From Flavobacterium cerinum (GTDB taxonomy: Bacteria > Bacteroidota > Bacteroidia > Flavobacteriales > Flavobacteriaceae): 64,000 bases of DNA. This document shows, in pieces, positions 1 through 9,300 of the stretch (its first letter is position 1; the number at the start of each line of letters is the position of its first letter). Below the pieces are notes generated by a model, which was given only the letters and a program-made list of their open reading frames with translations, searched no databases and was not told the DNA's origin. Location of the stretch: NCBI RefSeq assembly GCF_004028155.1, contig NZ_SBII01000001.1:186001-250000 (forward strand), in the 5' to 3' direction. Position numbers and translations under genes: made by a program.

Positions 1-853
1 AACGCTGGTCAAGGAATGCTAGATCGTCTTTGCATCTTTCCATTGTATACTTAATAACATATTGGATAAAATCTTCAGCAAGATCCATGTTGGCATCAAG
101 ATCATTAAAAGCAACCTCCGGCTCTACCATCCAGAATTCTGCAAGGTGGCGTGACGTGTTAGAGTTTTCTGCACGGAATGTTGGTCCGAATGTATATATC
201 TGGCCCAAAGCCATTGCAAAAGTCTCCCCTTCAAGCTGTCCTGATACAGTAAGGTTAGTCTCTTTTCCGAAGAAATCCTGTTTGTAGTCTATTTTGCCTT
301 CTTCGTTTAAAGGAGCATTGTTTAGAGGCAGCGATGTTACCTGGAACATTTCGCCTGCACCCTCTGCATCACTTCCTGTAATGATAGGTGTATTTACATA
401 TACAAATCCTTTTTCCTGAAAGTATTGGTGTATTGCAAATGAAAGTACCGAACGTACTCTCATTACAGCACCAAATACATTAGTACGCACACGAAGGTGG
501 GCATTTTCTCTTAAGAATTCAAGAGAGTGTTTTTTAGGCTGCATTGGGAATTTTTCAGGATCTGAATCTCCTAAAATTTCAAGGCTTGTAACCTGTACTT
601 CATATTTTTGTCCGGCACCTTTGCTTTCTGTCAAATTTCCTTTAACAGCTACGGCAGCACCGGTTGTAATGCGTTTTAATGTTTCGGCAGGCGTATTTTC
701 AAAATCAACAACACACTGAATATTATTTATAGTAGATCCGTCATTCAGGGCTATAAACTGATTATTCCTAAAAGTTCTTACCCATCCTTTTACTAATACA
801 TCATCAACAGGCTTCGCGCTGTTAAGCAGGTCTTTAACTTTTGTGTGTTTCAT
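1..853 (-). CDS. asnS: asparagine--tRNA ligase, partial (C-terminus outside window)
   Basis: Class IIb aminoacyl-tRNA synthetase that charges tRNA-Asn with asparagine in the cytoplasm. The start ATG is the CAT at 851-853. About 284 residues are visible and the gene runs off the left edge. The N-terminus begins [10 protein letters not shown] and leads into an OB-fold anticodon-binding domain ([11 protein letters not shown]). Further on is class II motif 2, seen as [16 protein letters not shown]; its ENSNTSRH wording is typical of AsnRS rather than AspRS. The reading frame is open throughout. A -7-like element lies about 70 bp upstream. The identification is firm; only the missing 3' part cannot be judged. 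Confidence 0.96.
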   Translation of the reverse strand, partial: MKHTKVKDLLNSAKPVDDVLVKGWVRTFRNNQFIALNDGSTINNIQCVVDFENTPAETLKRITTGAAVAVKGNLTESKGAGQKYEVQVTSLEILGDSDPEKFPMQPKKHSLEFLRENAHLRVRTNVFGAVMRVRSVLSFAIHQYFQEKGFVYVNTPIITGSDAEGAGEMFQVTSLPLNNAPLNEEGKIDYKQDFFGKETNLTVSGQLEGETFAMALGQIYTFGPTFRAENSNTSRHLAEFWMVEPEVAFNDLDANMDLAEDFIQYVIKYTMERCKDDLAFLDQR

Positions 854-923
854 TTTTTAAAATTTAATCTTGTTTATTGAAGATAAGTACGCATCCTTTT
901 TCTTTGCAGGATACAAATGCCTG

Positions 924-931
924 CAAATGTA
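924..931 (-). promoter_or_regulatory. -7 element of asnS
   Basis: The minus strand reads TACATTTG, a perfect match to the Bacteroidota -7 consensus TAnnTTTG, about 70 nt before the asnS ATG. No TTG is found at the usual -33 distance, so only half of the promoter is supported. Confidence 0.35.
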
Positions 932-992
932 ATAAAAAGCGCAAAGAAGTAAAATGTGTTTTGGATAAGAATTAGACTAAATGCCTTAATTT

Positions 993-3482
993 TTAAAATA
1001 AATTAATGACAAACGATATTTTTATCGATATGTTCTTGTCAAATCCCGGCAGTTGGTAAGGGCCATAACGGTAAAAGGCTGTAATTCCTATAATGCTATA
1101 AATTTCATTAAGCTCAATACCACTTTCATAATACCCTTTTTCCAAGGTGTTAAAGTTAATACCCTGGTGTTCGGCTTTGTCGCGCATATTGCCCCATACT
1201 GCTCTGGTAACTAACACTGGTGCTACTTTAATTTTATCGATTATGGTGAATTTACCGATGCCGTGTTTTATTTGAACCATAATGTATTGGCTGGAAAAGA
1301 ACTCATTGAAATACATGGTTTCAAAACTGTTTTTTCCGGCAAAAGTGACACGCCTTAGTATCGCATCTTTATTAAGGTTGTTTGGCGATGTACTGTATAG
1401 ATGGGTAAGGGGTGTGTTACCCATAGCTACTCCTGTTTGGATAAGTGCCGATGTTTTATGTCCGTTAAGGTATTGTTTTTCATAGTCGGCTCTAAAGTCA
1501 AATTTACCAAAGGTAAAATCACTATTCAGTACATTAGAGATAGACTGTGTATATTGAAATGCAAATTTAGGGAAACGTTTTTCGGTTTCTATTCTTCCTA
1601 TTGGTGTCTGCATAAAATCGCTAAAAGGATTCCATTGAATGGATACCGATGCCATAGTAAGATAAAATAGGTTGTAAGACTGACCAAACGGATTAAAAGT
1701 ATAACCGAATTTTGGGTCAATACGACTGCGGGTTAGCTGCCACATACTCTCGGTTCGGGGTATTATTTTGGTTTGTATGTAGGCTTGATAGGTTTGATGG
1801 TTGTAAAAAGTAGAAAGGTTAATAGGTCGAGGATCATAAATTTTAAAGACCTTTTTATCTGTGGCAAACGAAGTGCTTGCAATTTCGCTTACGTCATCAG
1901 TATAAGAGCCTCCCACCCACGAGTTAGTGAAATTACCTATTCTTACTGCAGCTCCGAAATTGTACTTAAACTGACCATCTTTTGTTCCATAAGCACCATA
2001 GCCGCTTAACCTGATTGTTTCGGCAAATTTATTGTTAGTTATTAGTCCCAGTCCGGGTCTAAAGCCTTCGTAGTTGTTGTATTTAATAAGTTGCTGCAAC
2101 TCGATGTCTACAGGACCTAGGGGATAATAGCCATTAATAATGCGTCGTCCTTTAATAACAATTTGTTCCAAGTTATCTTTAGCCACCAGGCTATCCATAG
2201 CTGTATAGGTAGTAATGCTGCGGGTATCGAGTGTATCAGTACGGAAGTTATTCCAATAACTTTCAGGCCTGTTAATAGCGTTCTTATTTATTTCGATTGC
2301 TACAGAGGAACGCCTTACCGTTATAGGGATATCAAACTTCGTATCAAAATTTGCTGATTCAGAATAAAGGTAGATAAGGTCTGATGGTTCATTTTCTCTT
2401 TTCTGACTGTTTACAGCATCAAATTTTATGGTTTCTCCCAGTATTTTAATATCCTGCTTGTTATTGCCTTTTACAATTTTAAGGGTTTTTCTATCGGGAA
2501 ACCAAATACCTTTGTCATCTACGTATTTAAAGAAATGGGTTGAGGTAATATTGAGCACATTACTCACTCTGAAAACCGCTTTAGCTACACCATAAGAGAT
2601 AGTGTCAATATATAAAACACCTTCCAGTTTTTTCTTTTTTCTTTTTCGCTTTGGCGAAAAATGAACCATATAAACACTTCGGTTATCTATAGAAACGGTA
2701 TCAAGTATTTTATAGTTGTATTCGGTAAAGGCATCAATGGCCAAAGGGCCTGCATATTTTGTTTCTATGAGGTCTATGTGATCTGTATAAGTGGAGTAGG
2801 ACTGTAGTTTGAGTCCCATTAACTCATACAAAGGCTGCTTAAAACCTGCCATTCTTGATGCAAGTATGTTTTCTTTAAGCCCTTGTCCTCGGTTAAACAT
2901 GAACTCGGATATTTTTTCTGTTTGATAGATGTGCCTTTTTTCAACAAGCTTTTTGAACTTATAATCGGTAGAGTCTATCTTTTTAAACAGGCGGCCTGCT
3001 TTTTCGTAGGCAAATATAGAATCGAGCGCACCTGATATAGAATCAGGATTGGCGGTTACTACAAGTTTCTCATAGCTTTTATAGCTAAAGCTGTTTAGTT
3101 TTTTCTGCGGATCGTTAATAGATTTACGGCGTATAGCTTTGCCAATAATTTCATTTGCAGGATTTTCACCATTAATGATAATTTCATTCAGGATTTTTGA
3201 CTGTGGTTCCAGGTAAACAGTATAGAAATGCCTGCCGGGAGTAATTTTAAGCGAACGGTTCTCATAGCCAATGTAGCTTACCGTAAAAATTTCGTGGAGG
3301 ATGGCGTTTTCCAGTACAAATTTACCGTCAAAGTCAGTAATCATACTTTTCCCATTTTGCTGAATGATGGTGGCAAAAGGTAATACCTCATTATTTTTGC
3401 CGTCTTTCACAACACCTGTAATGGCTGTCTGCGCCACGCATGTGTAGGATAAAAGAAAGAACAAAAATGTAAGGATTCTCAT
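993..3482 (-). CDS. DUF5686 and carboxypeptidase-like regulatory domain outer-membrane protein
   Basis: Predicted outer-membrane protein of about 829 residues. The start at 3482 gives a clean signal peptide (MRILTFLFFLLSYTCVAQ). An in-frame ATG 75 nt upstream would put the first codons next to and inside the frr terminator, so it is rejected. Residues about 19-105 look like a CarboxypepD-reg beta-sandwich (ITGVVKDGKNNEVLPFATI). The rest resembles DUF5686, with a C-terminal half rich in alternating aromatic strands as in a beta-barrel. The family is common in Bacteroidota and its function is unknown. It follows the pyrH-frr operon on the same strand but is separated from it by a terminator. 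Confidence 0.8.
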   Translation of the reverse strand: MRILTFLFFLLSYTCVAQTAITGVVKDGKNNEVLPFATIIQQNGKSMITDFDGKFVLENAILHEIFTVSYIGYENRSLKITPGRHFYTVYLEPQSKILNEIIINGENPANEIIGKAIRRKSINDPQKKLNSFSYKSYEKLVVTANPDSISGALDSIFAYEKAGRLFKKIDSTDYKFKKLVEKRHIYQTEKISEFMFNRGQGLKENILASRMAGFKQPLYELMGLKLQSYSTYTDHIDLIETKYAGPLAIDAFTEYNYKILDTVSIDNRSVYMVHFSPKRKRKKKKLEGVLYIDTISYGVAKAVFRVSNVLNITSTHFFKYVDDKGIWFPDRKTLKIVKGNNKQDIKILGETIKFDAVNSQKRENEPSDLIYLYSESANFDTKFDIPITVRRSSVAIEINKNAINRPESYWNNFRTDTLDTRSITTYTAMDSLVAKDNLEQIVIKGRRIINGYYPLGPVDIELQQLIKYNNYEGFRPGLGLITNNKFAETIRLSGYGAYGTKDGQFKYNFGAAVRIGNFTNSWVGGSYTDDVSEIASTSFATDKKVFKIYDPRPINLSTFYNHQTYQAYIQTKIIPRTESMWQLTRSRIDPKFGYTFNPFGQSYNLFYLTMASVSIQWNPFSDFMQTPIGRIETEKRFPKFAFQYTQSISNVLNSDFTFGKFDFRADYEKQYLNGHKTSALIQTGVAMGNTPLTHLYSTSPNNLNKDAILRRVTFAGKNSFETMYFNEFFSSQYIMVQIKHGIGKFTIIDKIKVAPVLVTRAVWGNMRDKAEHQGINFNTLEKGYYESGIELNEIYSIIGITAFYRYGPYQLPGFDKNISIKISFVINLF

Positions 3483-3542
3483 AGAGTCTTTATAACTAAA
3501 CGAAAGATATGATAATTTGTTACGACAAAGATAGTGTATAAA

Positions 3543-3568
3543 TAAAAAATCCGCCACAAGGGCGGATT
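3543..3568 (-). terminator. rho-independent terminator of pyrH-frr
   Basis: On the minus strand AATCCGCC and GGCGGATT form an 8-bp stem with a 5-nt loop, followed by a T-rich tract. It lies directly after the frr stop. Confidence 0.8.
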
Positions 3569-3571
3569 CAA

Positions 3572-4132
3572 TTATACTTTCATGATTTCAACTTCTTTGT
3601 GTGCAAGAAGTTCATCAATTTTTTTAATGTAATTATTAGTAAGTTCCTGTACTTCGTCTTCAGCGCTTTTACAAACATCTTCAGACATACCGTCTTTTTC
3701 TAATTTTTTTATTTCAGTATTAGCATCTTTACGGGCATTTCTAATACCGATTTTAGCATCTTCTGCTTCTACTTTAGCCTGTTTTGCCAAATCTTTCCTG
3801 CGCTCTTCTGTAAGCGGTGGTACGTTGATGATAATGATGTCACCATTGTTCATTGGGTTAAAACCAAGATTAGCAATCATGATCGCTTTCTCTATAGTGT
3901 GCAGCATGTTTTTCTCCCATGGCTGAACCGTAATAGTTCTTGCATCAGGAACACTAATGTTTGCTATTTGAGAAAGTGGTGTTTGAGCGCCATAGTAATC
4001 TACCTTAACACTGCCCAGCATTGCAGGGCTTGCCTTACCGGCACGGATGTTTAGAAATTCTTTTTCAAGGTGTGCTACAGAGCCGCTCATCGACTCTTTT
4101 GTGCTATCTAAAATAAAATCTATTTCTTCCAT
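3572..4132 (-). CDS. frr: ribosome recycling factor
   Basis: Cytoplasmic translation factor that, with EF-G, splits post-termination ribosomes. It has 186 residues, the usual family length. The conserved core LNIRAGKASPAML near residue 30 and the long helical C-terminal part (KQAKVEAEDAKIGIRNARKD) are plain. It lies 25 bp after pyrH on the same strand, the classic pyrH-frr pairing, and is followed by a terminator, so the two genes probably form one transcript. Confidence 0.97.
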   Translation of the reverse strand: MEEIDFILDSTKESMSGSVAHLEKEFLNIRAGKASPAMLGSVKVDYYGAQTPLSQIANISVPDARTITVQPWEKNMLHTIEKAIMIANLGFNPMNNGDIIIINVPPLTEERRKDLAKQAKVEAEDAKIGIRNARKDANTEIKKLEKDGMSEDVCKSAEDEVQELTNNYIKKIDELLAHKEVEIMKV

Positions 4133-4157
4133 GGTGTAATTCTTATTCTTTTAAAAA

Positions 4158-4865
4158 TTAAACGTTTACAGTAGTTCCTACTACTTCTCCGTCACATACT
4201 CTTGCCAGGTTACCTTCTTTGTTCATATCAAAAACAATAATAGGCAGTTCATTTTCCTGACTTAGTGTAAAGGCAGTAGTATCCATTACATTAAGACCTT
4301 TTTTAAGTACATCATTAAATGTAAGAGTGTCATATTTTACAGCTGTTGGATCTTTTTCAGGGTCAGCAGTATAAATACCGTCAACGCGTGTACCTTTTAG
4401 GATTACATCAGCATTTACCTCTACACCTCTCAATACGGCAGCGGTATCTGTAGTAAAGTAAGGATTACCTGTTCCTGCACCAAAAATCACGATCCTTCCT
4501 TTCTCAAGGTGGCGTACTGCTCTTCTTTTGATATAAGGTTCAGCAATTGCTTCAATTTTAAGCGCTGTCTGCAGTCTGGTAGGTAAACCGGCATCTTCAA
4601 GGGCGCCCTGTAAAGCCATTCCGTTTATTACGGTAGCTAGCATACCCATGTAATCTCCCTGAACCCTGTCCATACCATTGCTGGCACCGGCAACACCTCT
4701 AAAAATATTACCGCCCCCTATCACAATTGCAATTTGTACACCTTTTGCGTGTATTTGCTTAATCTCATCAGCATATTCGGCAAGTCTTTTAGGATCAATG
4801 CCATATTGCCTGTCGCCCATCAGGGCTTCGCCACTTAGCTTTAACAGGATTCTTTTGTATTTCAT
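4158..4865 (-). CDS. pyrH: UMP kinase
   Basis: Phosphorylates UMP to UDP with ATP in pyrimidine nucleotide synthesis; the bacterial enzyme is a hexamer of the amino-acid-kinase fold. It has 235 residues, the normal length. Visible motifs are the N-terminal [14 protein letters not shown], the nucleotide-binding [10 protein letters not shown] near residue 50, and [13 protein letters not shown] near residue 130. It is the first gene of a pair with frr. Confidence 0.97.
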   Translation of the reverse strand: MKYKRILLKLSGEALMGDRQYGIDPKRLAEYADEIKQIHAKGVQIAIVIGGGNIFRGVAGASNGMDRVQGDYMGMLATVINGMALQGALEDAGLPTRLQTALKIEAIAEPYIKRRAVRHLEKGRIVIFGAGTGNPYFTTDTAAVLRGVEVNADVILKGTRVDGIYTADPEKDPTAVKYDTLTFNDVLKKGLNVMDTTAFTLSQENELPIIVFDMNKEGNLARVCDGEVVGTTVNV

Positions 4866-4885
4866 AGGGTATATTTTGACTGGTG

Positions 4886-4893
4886 CAAATATA
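4886..4893 (-). promoter_or_regulatory. -7 element of pyrH-frr
   Basis: TATATTTG on the minus strand ends 20 nt before the pyrH ATG and fits TAnnTTTG. No TTG stands at the -33 distance. Confidence 0.35.
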
Positions 4894-4938
4894 GTAATAA
4901 ATGTTTTTCCTGAAATACAATTTTATACCTCTATTATA

Positions 4939-5718
4939 CTATGTAATCAGGTCTTCATATGATTTTTTTGCAGACTCATAACCTATACGAAAAATCTGAT
5001 CCATTTTAAGTTTGCTGGTTTCAAATGTGCTGTACAATGCCAGTTCGTCAGGGCTTATAACCCAGTCGCATAGCGTTAGTTTTTGCATATTATTATTGGC
5101 CGAAAGCAAATCGTAGGCACGGGTAGTAACCGACCGGATCGTTTTAAGATCCCCGGCTTCTATTTTTTGAATCGGGCTTACATAGATGCCTATGAGTTTT
5201 TCACAGCGTCCCTGTAAAATGTCGGATGGGAAGTGATTGATGATGCCTCCGTCGCTATATAATTTACCATCGATCTCATAAGGAGAGATGACTCCGGGAA
5301 ATGCTGAAGAGGCTAAAACAGCATCGGCAATTTTAGTTTCTTTACCAAAGATCTTCAATTTACCCGAAACGAGATCGGTAGCAGTGAGCTGCATTTTAAA
5401 TGGGATGTCTCCAAGGGTTGCATCTTTGAATACCGAATAGAAATAATCCCTAAAGGCATCTGAATCGATAAAACCTGCCTTACGAAAGGTAAAATGTTTC
5501 CAATGGAAAAAGTAAATGGATTTAAAAAATTCTAATATCTCTTCGGGTTTTTTACCCCAGGCATATAGAGACGACACAATGGCACCCGAACTGGTACCGG
5601 CAATATGTGTAGGTTTAAGACCAATTTCGTCAAAAAATTTCAATACGCCTGCATGCGCTATACCTTTTGTGCCCCCGCCCGAAAGGATCAGACCAATGGT
5701 GCTTCCGTCAAATTTCAT
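4939..5718 (-). CDS. patatin-like phospholipase family protein
   Basis: Predicted lipid acyl hydrolase of 259 residues. The patatin signature is complete: an oxyanion-hole loop SGGGTKG at residues 13-19, the nucleophile elbow GTSSG at 41-45 with Ser43, and the catalytic DGG motif in YSDGGIINHFP. There is no signal peptide, so it is probably cytoplasmic, as for the RssA/YchK-like members. It lies upstream of pyrH on the same strand with a 73-bp gap that holds a -7 box, so pyrH likely has its own promoter. The substrate cannot be told from the sequence. Confidence 0.9.
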   Translation of the reverse strand: MKFDGSTIGLILSGGGTKGIAHAGVLKFFDEIGLKPTHIAGTSSGAIVSSLYAWGKKPEEILEFFKSIYFFHWKHFTFRKAGFIDSDAFRDYFYSVFKDATLGDIPFKMQLTATDLVSGKLKIFGKETKIADAVLASSAFPGVISPYEIDGKLYSDGGIINHFPSDILQGRCEKLIGIYVSPIQKIEAGDLKTIRSVTTRAYDLLSANNNMQKLTLCDWVISPDELALYSTFETSKLKMDQIFRIGYESAKKSYEDLIT

Positions 5719-5770
5719 TCGTTATCTAATTTACTGACTAAATTACAGCTTTTTCCTTATGGCGTTTTTT

Positions 5771-5800
5771 TTGCTATACTAAAAGTTACAATTACTTTTG
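5771..5800 (+). promoter_or_regulatory. Bacteroidota-type promoter of the thioredoxin-fold gene
   Basis: TTG at 5771-5773, a 19-bp spacer, and TACTTTTG at 5793-5800 match the -33/-7 consensus TTG...TAnnTTTG. The ATG at 5819 follows 18 nt later. It also rules out an in-frame start inside the -7 box. Confidence 0.6.
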
Positions 5801-5818
5801 CACATAAAAATTTCAATT

Positions 5819-6427
5819 ATGAATTCATTAATAGAAAACAGCCTGCCAAACAGTTTTTCGTATACTGAATACAGGAATCATGTTTCTCAGTTGTTACTGG
5901 AAGGTTTATCTACCGGTGACACACAGAGCGAAGATCTTTTTAATTACAGTACACTTAATGAGGTGCGCATGAACCGTCTTGATAAGACAATAAATGTGCC
6001 TCAGGAAATTAAAGACCGGCTTGCGGACCTTAAAAAACAGTATATCTTTTTAGTGATCTCTGAAGGATGGTGTGGTGATGCTGCGCAAATTGTTCCGGTG
6101 ATGAATAAAATAGTAGGAGAAACAGAAAATCTTGAACTTAAGTTAGTGCTTCGCGATGAAAACCTTGCCCTTATGGATGAGTTCTTAACGAATGGAGCAA
6201 GATCTATACCTAAATTAATATTGGTTGATAAGGGCACTCATACTCTTAGAGGAAGCTGGGGACCACGACCGCATGGAGCATTAAAGCTGATATTGGATTA
6301 CAAAGAGAAATTTGGTGTGATCGATCAGGAAGCAAAAACCGAATTACAAAAATGGTACCTGCAGGATAAAGGTTTAAGTACAATGGAAGAGATTGTTACA
6401 TTGCTTGAAAATGCAGAGAATATGTAA
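5819..6427 (+). CDS. thioredoxin family protein
   Basis: A protein of 202 residues with a thioredoxin-like fold. The segment FLVISEGWCGDAAQIVPVMNK corresponds to the first strand and active-site helix, but the usual WCxxC is WCGDA, so only one of the two redox cysteines is kept. A cis-Pro loop is visible in GARSIPKLILV. This resembles the DUF-type thioredoxin_9-like proteins of Bacillota and Bacteroidota. Because one cysteine is missing it is unlikely to be a plain disulfide reductase. The start at 5819 is set by the promoter just upstream. A strong hairpin follows the stop. Confidence 0.8.
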   Translation: MNSLIENSLPNSFSYTEYRNHVSQLLLEGLSTGDTQSEDLFNYSTLNEVRMNRLDKTINVPQEIKDRLADLKKQYIFLVISEGWCGDAAQIVPVMNKIVGETENLELKLVLRDENLALMDEFLTNGARSIPKLILVDKGTHTLRGSWGPRPHGALKLILDYKEKFGVIDQEAKTELQKWYLQDKGLSTMEEIVTLLENAENM

Positions 6428-6448
6428 TATATGGCATTCGCAGAAAAC

Positions 6449-6476
6449 AAAAAAGCTCCAAACTGGAGCTTTTTTG
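6449..6476 (+). terminator. rho-independent terminator, probably bidirectional
   Basis: AGCTCCA and TGGAGCT form a 7-bp stem around a 3-nt loop, flanked by A-run and T-run. It can serve the thioredoxin-fold gene on plus and the ftsX-truB run on minus. Confidence 0.85.
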
Positions 6477-6589
6477 TTTTATAGTAGTCTTTAAAGGAAT
6501 GTAGATGATAATCTCTCCAGTCTTAAATATATATTTCTCAATTCCGCTTCTTTTGATTCGGAATGACCGCTTCAAATTCCAGCAATTAA

Positions 6590-7207
6590 CTATAAACTCC
6601 CAATCATCTCGATTTTATCAGAGGTAGACATTCCTCCAGGGTTACAGCCTGGAAGTCCTTCGGGAATAGTTTTGCCTATTTCTTTATAGTAGTCTACCCA
6701 TGCCGGAAAAAATTTATTGGTTCCGGGTTGTTTGTAAGTCATCGGGAATAGTGCAAAAAAGGGTTTGTTTTTATTAGCAACCTTAAAGGCATCATATATT
6801 AGTTCAGAGCAATAATAACTTCCGTTATTATATACGTACTCATCATCATAAGGTATCCCCAATTGTTTTAAAGAAAAATTAATAGCCCCCGGAATAAGTT
6901 TTTTGTATTTCTTTTTCAGTCTTCCTACCGGCATCGGTTTACTGGTATTCTTAGAGAATTTCTCCAATGTGCTTAGTCGAACAGCTTTGCCCGCAGCCTC
7001 TATAATATATATAGTATCGTTTCTGTGGTATACCATACCCATATGGCTAAAATCGTTACCGTTGTAGCCTTCAGTAACCGCTTCTATGGCATCACAAAGA
7101 GGGCCGCAATCCATATCCTGAAATAACAAGTCGCCATCTTGCAGATTTACTTTGTTTTGAGCAAATAGTGAAGTTATACCTAAAAAGAAAAGTAGTAGTA
7201 TTTTCAT
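6590..7207 (-). CDS. YiiX/YebB-like permuted papain-fold cysteine hydrolase, secreted
   Basis: Predicted exported cysteine amidase of 205 residues. The signal peptide is MKILLLFFLGITSLFAQ. The permuted NlpC/P60 order is visible: the catalytic His comes first (NDFSHMGMVY, near residue 56) and the Cys later (SYYCSELIYDAF, near residue 133). In the family these residues form the Cys-His pair. The substrate is not known; related proteins are proposed to act on peptides or amide-linked lipids. It lies 3 bp after the preceding secreted-protein gene and is the last gene of the run. Confidence 0.82.
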   Translation of the reverse strand: MKILLLFFLGITSLFAQNKVNLQDGDLLFQDMDCGPLCDAIEAVTEGYNGNDFSHMGMVYHRNDTIYIIEAAGKAVRLSTLEKFSKNTSKPMPVGRLKKKYKKLIPGAINFSLKQLGIPYDDEYVYNNGSYYCSELIYDAFKVANKNKPFFALFPMTYKQPGTNKFFPAWVDYYKEIGKTIPEGLPGCNPGGMSTSDKIEMIGSL

Positions 7208-7210
7208 AGT

Positions 7211-7813
7211 TTAAAAGAAATTTAGCACACTGATACCCAAACTGATAGTGGAAGTTTGATTGATGTTGTGTGGTGAATAGCCGTAAAAGCTTAGATCTAC
7301 AAAAAGGCATATTTCATCTTCCGACATAATACCTAGCCGGTATTTTTGATAAAAACCATTAAGGTTGCCACGCCCTAAGGCAAAAGATTGCCCAAAACCG
7401 GCCTGAAACAGTATACTGCTGTCTTCATTAAAGTGCGGATTAAGAAAAAAGCTTGCATATACTGGTACAGCAACCAGTTTTTCATTCAGGCTTGTATCTA
7501 TACCTGAATTAATGCTTACACCCAGCCAGTGGTTAAGGTGTGTACCATAGCCTGCGTGATAGCTAAATCCATCCGGAAGAAACCAAGATCCTTTTTCCTG
7601 GGTATATTCATCTACTTTATGAGCATCCGGATTTGCGCGAAATGACAGGGAGAAGGCATGCTGTATAAATTTATAGCTGCCATCATGGATTTTGTCTTCT
7701 TTCTTTTCTTTAGGTCTTTCTTTTTCAGATGTAATAAAAACGGTCTGTCCAAAAGAACAGCTGCAAAAAAGCAATAGTAAATAGAAAAGTTTATGAAGTG
7801 ATGCCATCAACAA
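7211..7813 (-). CDS. hypothetical secreted or outer-membrane protein
   Basis: About 200 residues with a signal peptide (MASLHKLFYLLLLFCSCSFGQ). The first Met at 7813 or the Met two codons later at 7807 are both possible; the second gives a more usual signal. The mature part has alternating hydrophobic strands (SFSLSFRANPDAHK, LGIMSEDEICLFVDLSFYGYSP) that suggest a small outer-membrane beta-barrel. I do not recognise the family. The 5' end overlaps truB by 23 nt, so it is probably translated from the same mRNA. Confidence 0.7.
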   Translation of the reverse strand: MLMASLHKLFYLLLLFCSCSFGQTVFITSEKERPKEKKEDKIHDGSYKFIQHAFSLSFRANPDAHKVDEYTQEKGSWFLPDGFSYHAGYGTHLNHWLGVSINSGIDTSLNEKLVAVPVYASFFLNPHFNEDSSILFQAGFGQSFALGRGNLNGFYQKYRLGIMSEDEICLFVDLSFYGYSPHNINQTSTISLGISVLNFF

Positions 7814-8483
7814 ATGCTTCAGGAGTTATAGCGTCTTCAACAGTGTAAGTGCCGATTTTCGTACGGCGTAATGCCGTTAAGTGCGCTCCCGACTGCATTG
7901 CTTTTCCAAAGTCGAAAGCAAGTGAACGGATGTAAGTACCCTTGCTGCAAACTACCCTGAAATCGATTTCAGGTAATGCAATGCGGGTAATTTCAAATTC
8001 GTGTATGGTGGTTTTTCTAAAAGCTATCTCTACCTCTTCGCCGGCACGAGCGTGTTCGTATAGTCTTTTTCCATCTTTTTTAATAGCAGAAAAAACAGGA
8101 GGCTGCTGGTCTATCTCGCCAAGAAACTGTTTCACTGTTTGATGGATAAGTTCCTCGGTAATGTGTTCGGTAGGGAAGGTAGCATTTATTTCGGTTTCCA
8201 GGTCATAAGAAGGAGTAGTAGCGCCAATGAGAAACGTACCTGTATATTCTTTCTCCATGCCCTGAAGCTCTGATATGCGTTTGGTGAATTTACCAGTGCA
8301 TACAATTAGTAAACCAGTAGCTAATGGATCTAACGTTCCTGCGTGGCCTACTTTTATTTTTTTAACTCCTGTATAGCTTTTTAAGGCATATTTTATCTTG
8401 TTTACCGCCTGAAATGAGCTCCATGTTAACGGTTTATCGATAAGTACAACTTGTCCTTCGATGAATTCTTCGGGTGTAGTCAC
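7791..8483 (-). CDS. truB: tRNA pseudouridine(55) synthase
   Basis: Isomerises U55 to pseudouridine in the T-loop of tRNAs. It has 230 residues. The family motif with the catalytic Asp is in KVGHAGTLDPLATGLL near residue 47, preceded by the N-terminal DKPLTWSSFQAVNKIK. The protein is shorter than E. coli TruB because it lacks most of the C-terminal PUA region, as in other Bacteroidota. It lies 7 bp after uppP in the same operon. Confidence 0.96.
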   Translation of the reverse strand: MTTPEEFIEGQVVLIDKPLTWSSFQAVNKIKYALKSYTGVKKIKVGHAGTLDPLATGLLIVCTGKFTKRISELQGMEKEYTGTFLIGATTPSYDLETEINATFPTEHITEELIHQTVKQFLGEIDQQPPVFSAIKKDGKRLYEHARAGEEVEIAFRKTTIHEFEITRIALPEIDFRVVCSKGTYIRSLAFDFGKAMQSGAHLTALRRTKIGTYTVEDAITPEAFVDGITS

Positions 8484-8490
8484 GATACTG

Positions 8491-9300
8491 TTATTTGTTA
8501 ATTACAAAATAAGCTAAAAGCGCTATACCGGCTATGATCCTGTACCATCCCCAAGGTTTGAAGCCGTATTTTTTAATAACGCCAATGAAGCCTTTAATGG
8601 CAACTATAGCTACAACAAATGCGATAGCATTACCCAGTAAGAACATTTTAATGTTGTCGCTGTTTTGCGTAAGCAGTTCATAACCTTTAAGTCCGGTTTG
8701 GTGGTACGTCTTTAAAAATACCGAGTATACCGTTACTGCTGCCATAGTAGGCACAGCAAGGAAGAAAGAGAATTCTGCAGCGGTTTCACGTGTAAGCTTT
8801 TGCTGCATACCTCCAATGATGGAAGCTGCTGCACGGCTTGTGCCCGGCATCATGGCAAGACACTGCCATAAACCAATTGTGACCGCTTTTTTAATAGTAA
8901 TATCTTCTTCTTTATAGACAGTTGGACTTTTAAAAAAGTTCTCGATAAATAGTAATACAACACCGCCAAGTATAAGTACGATTGCAATAGGAATAGGATC
9001 ACCCAAAACGGCATCTATCATATCATCAAAAATATAGCCCAGTACCAGTGCAGGTACTACGGCACAAGCCAGTTTTATGTAGAAACTGAATTTACTAAAG
9101 TCAAGGAATTTTTTCCAGTACAGTGCCACTACGGCGAGAATGGCTCCAAATTGTATGGATACCTGAAAAAGTTTTACAAAGTCATCTTCCTGAATGCCAA
9201 AATAAGAACTGGCAAAGATCATGTGAGCAGTAGACGAAATAGGTAGGTATTCGGTAAGTCCTTCAATAATTGCAAGGATAATGGCGTGGAAAAAATCCAT
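8491..9300 (-). CDS. uppP: undecaprenyl-diphosphate phosphatase
   Basis: Integral inner-membrane enzyme that dephosphorylates undecaprenyl pyrophosphate to recycle the lipid carrier of cell-wall synthesis; it can give bacitracin tolerance. It has 269 residues and several membrane helices. The two family signatures are present: EGLTEYLPISSTAHM near residue 13 and PGTSRAAASIIGGM near residue 154. It overlaps the stop of the DUF3098 gene by one base, which supports translational coupling. Confidence 0.96.
   Translation of the reverse strand: MDFFHAIILAIIEGLTEYLPISSTAHMIFASSYFGIQEDDFVKLFQVSIQFGAILAVVALYWKKFLDFSKFSFYIKLACAVVPALVLGYIFDDMIDAVLGDPIPIAIVLILGGVVLLFIENFFKSPTVYKEEDITIKKAVTIGLWQCLAMMPGTSRAAASIIGGMQQKLTRETAAEFSFFLAVPTMAAVTVYSVFLKTYHQTGLKGYELLTQNSDNIKMFLLGNAIAFVVAIVAIKGFIGVIKKYGFKPWGWYRIIAGIALLAYFVINK

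Noticed and set aside
30..287. Plus-strand open frame inside asnS
   Set aside because: It is antisense to a strongly conserved AsnRS sequence and its translation resembles nothing.
3483..3557. N-terminal extension of the DUF5686 protein from an ATG at 3557
   Set aside because: It overlaps the frr terminator region and precedes a clean signal peptide that starts at 3482.
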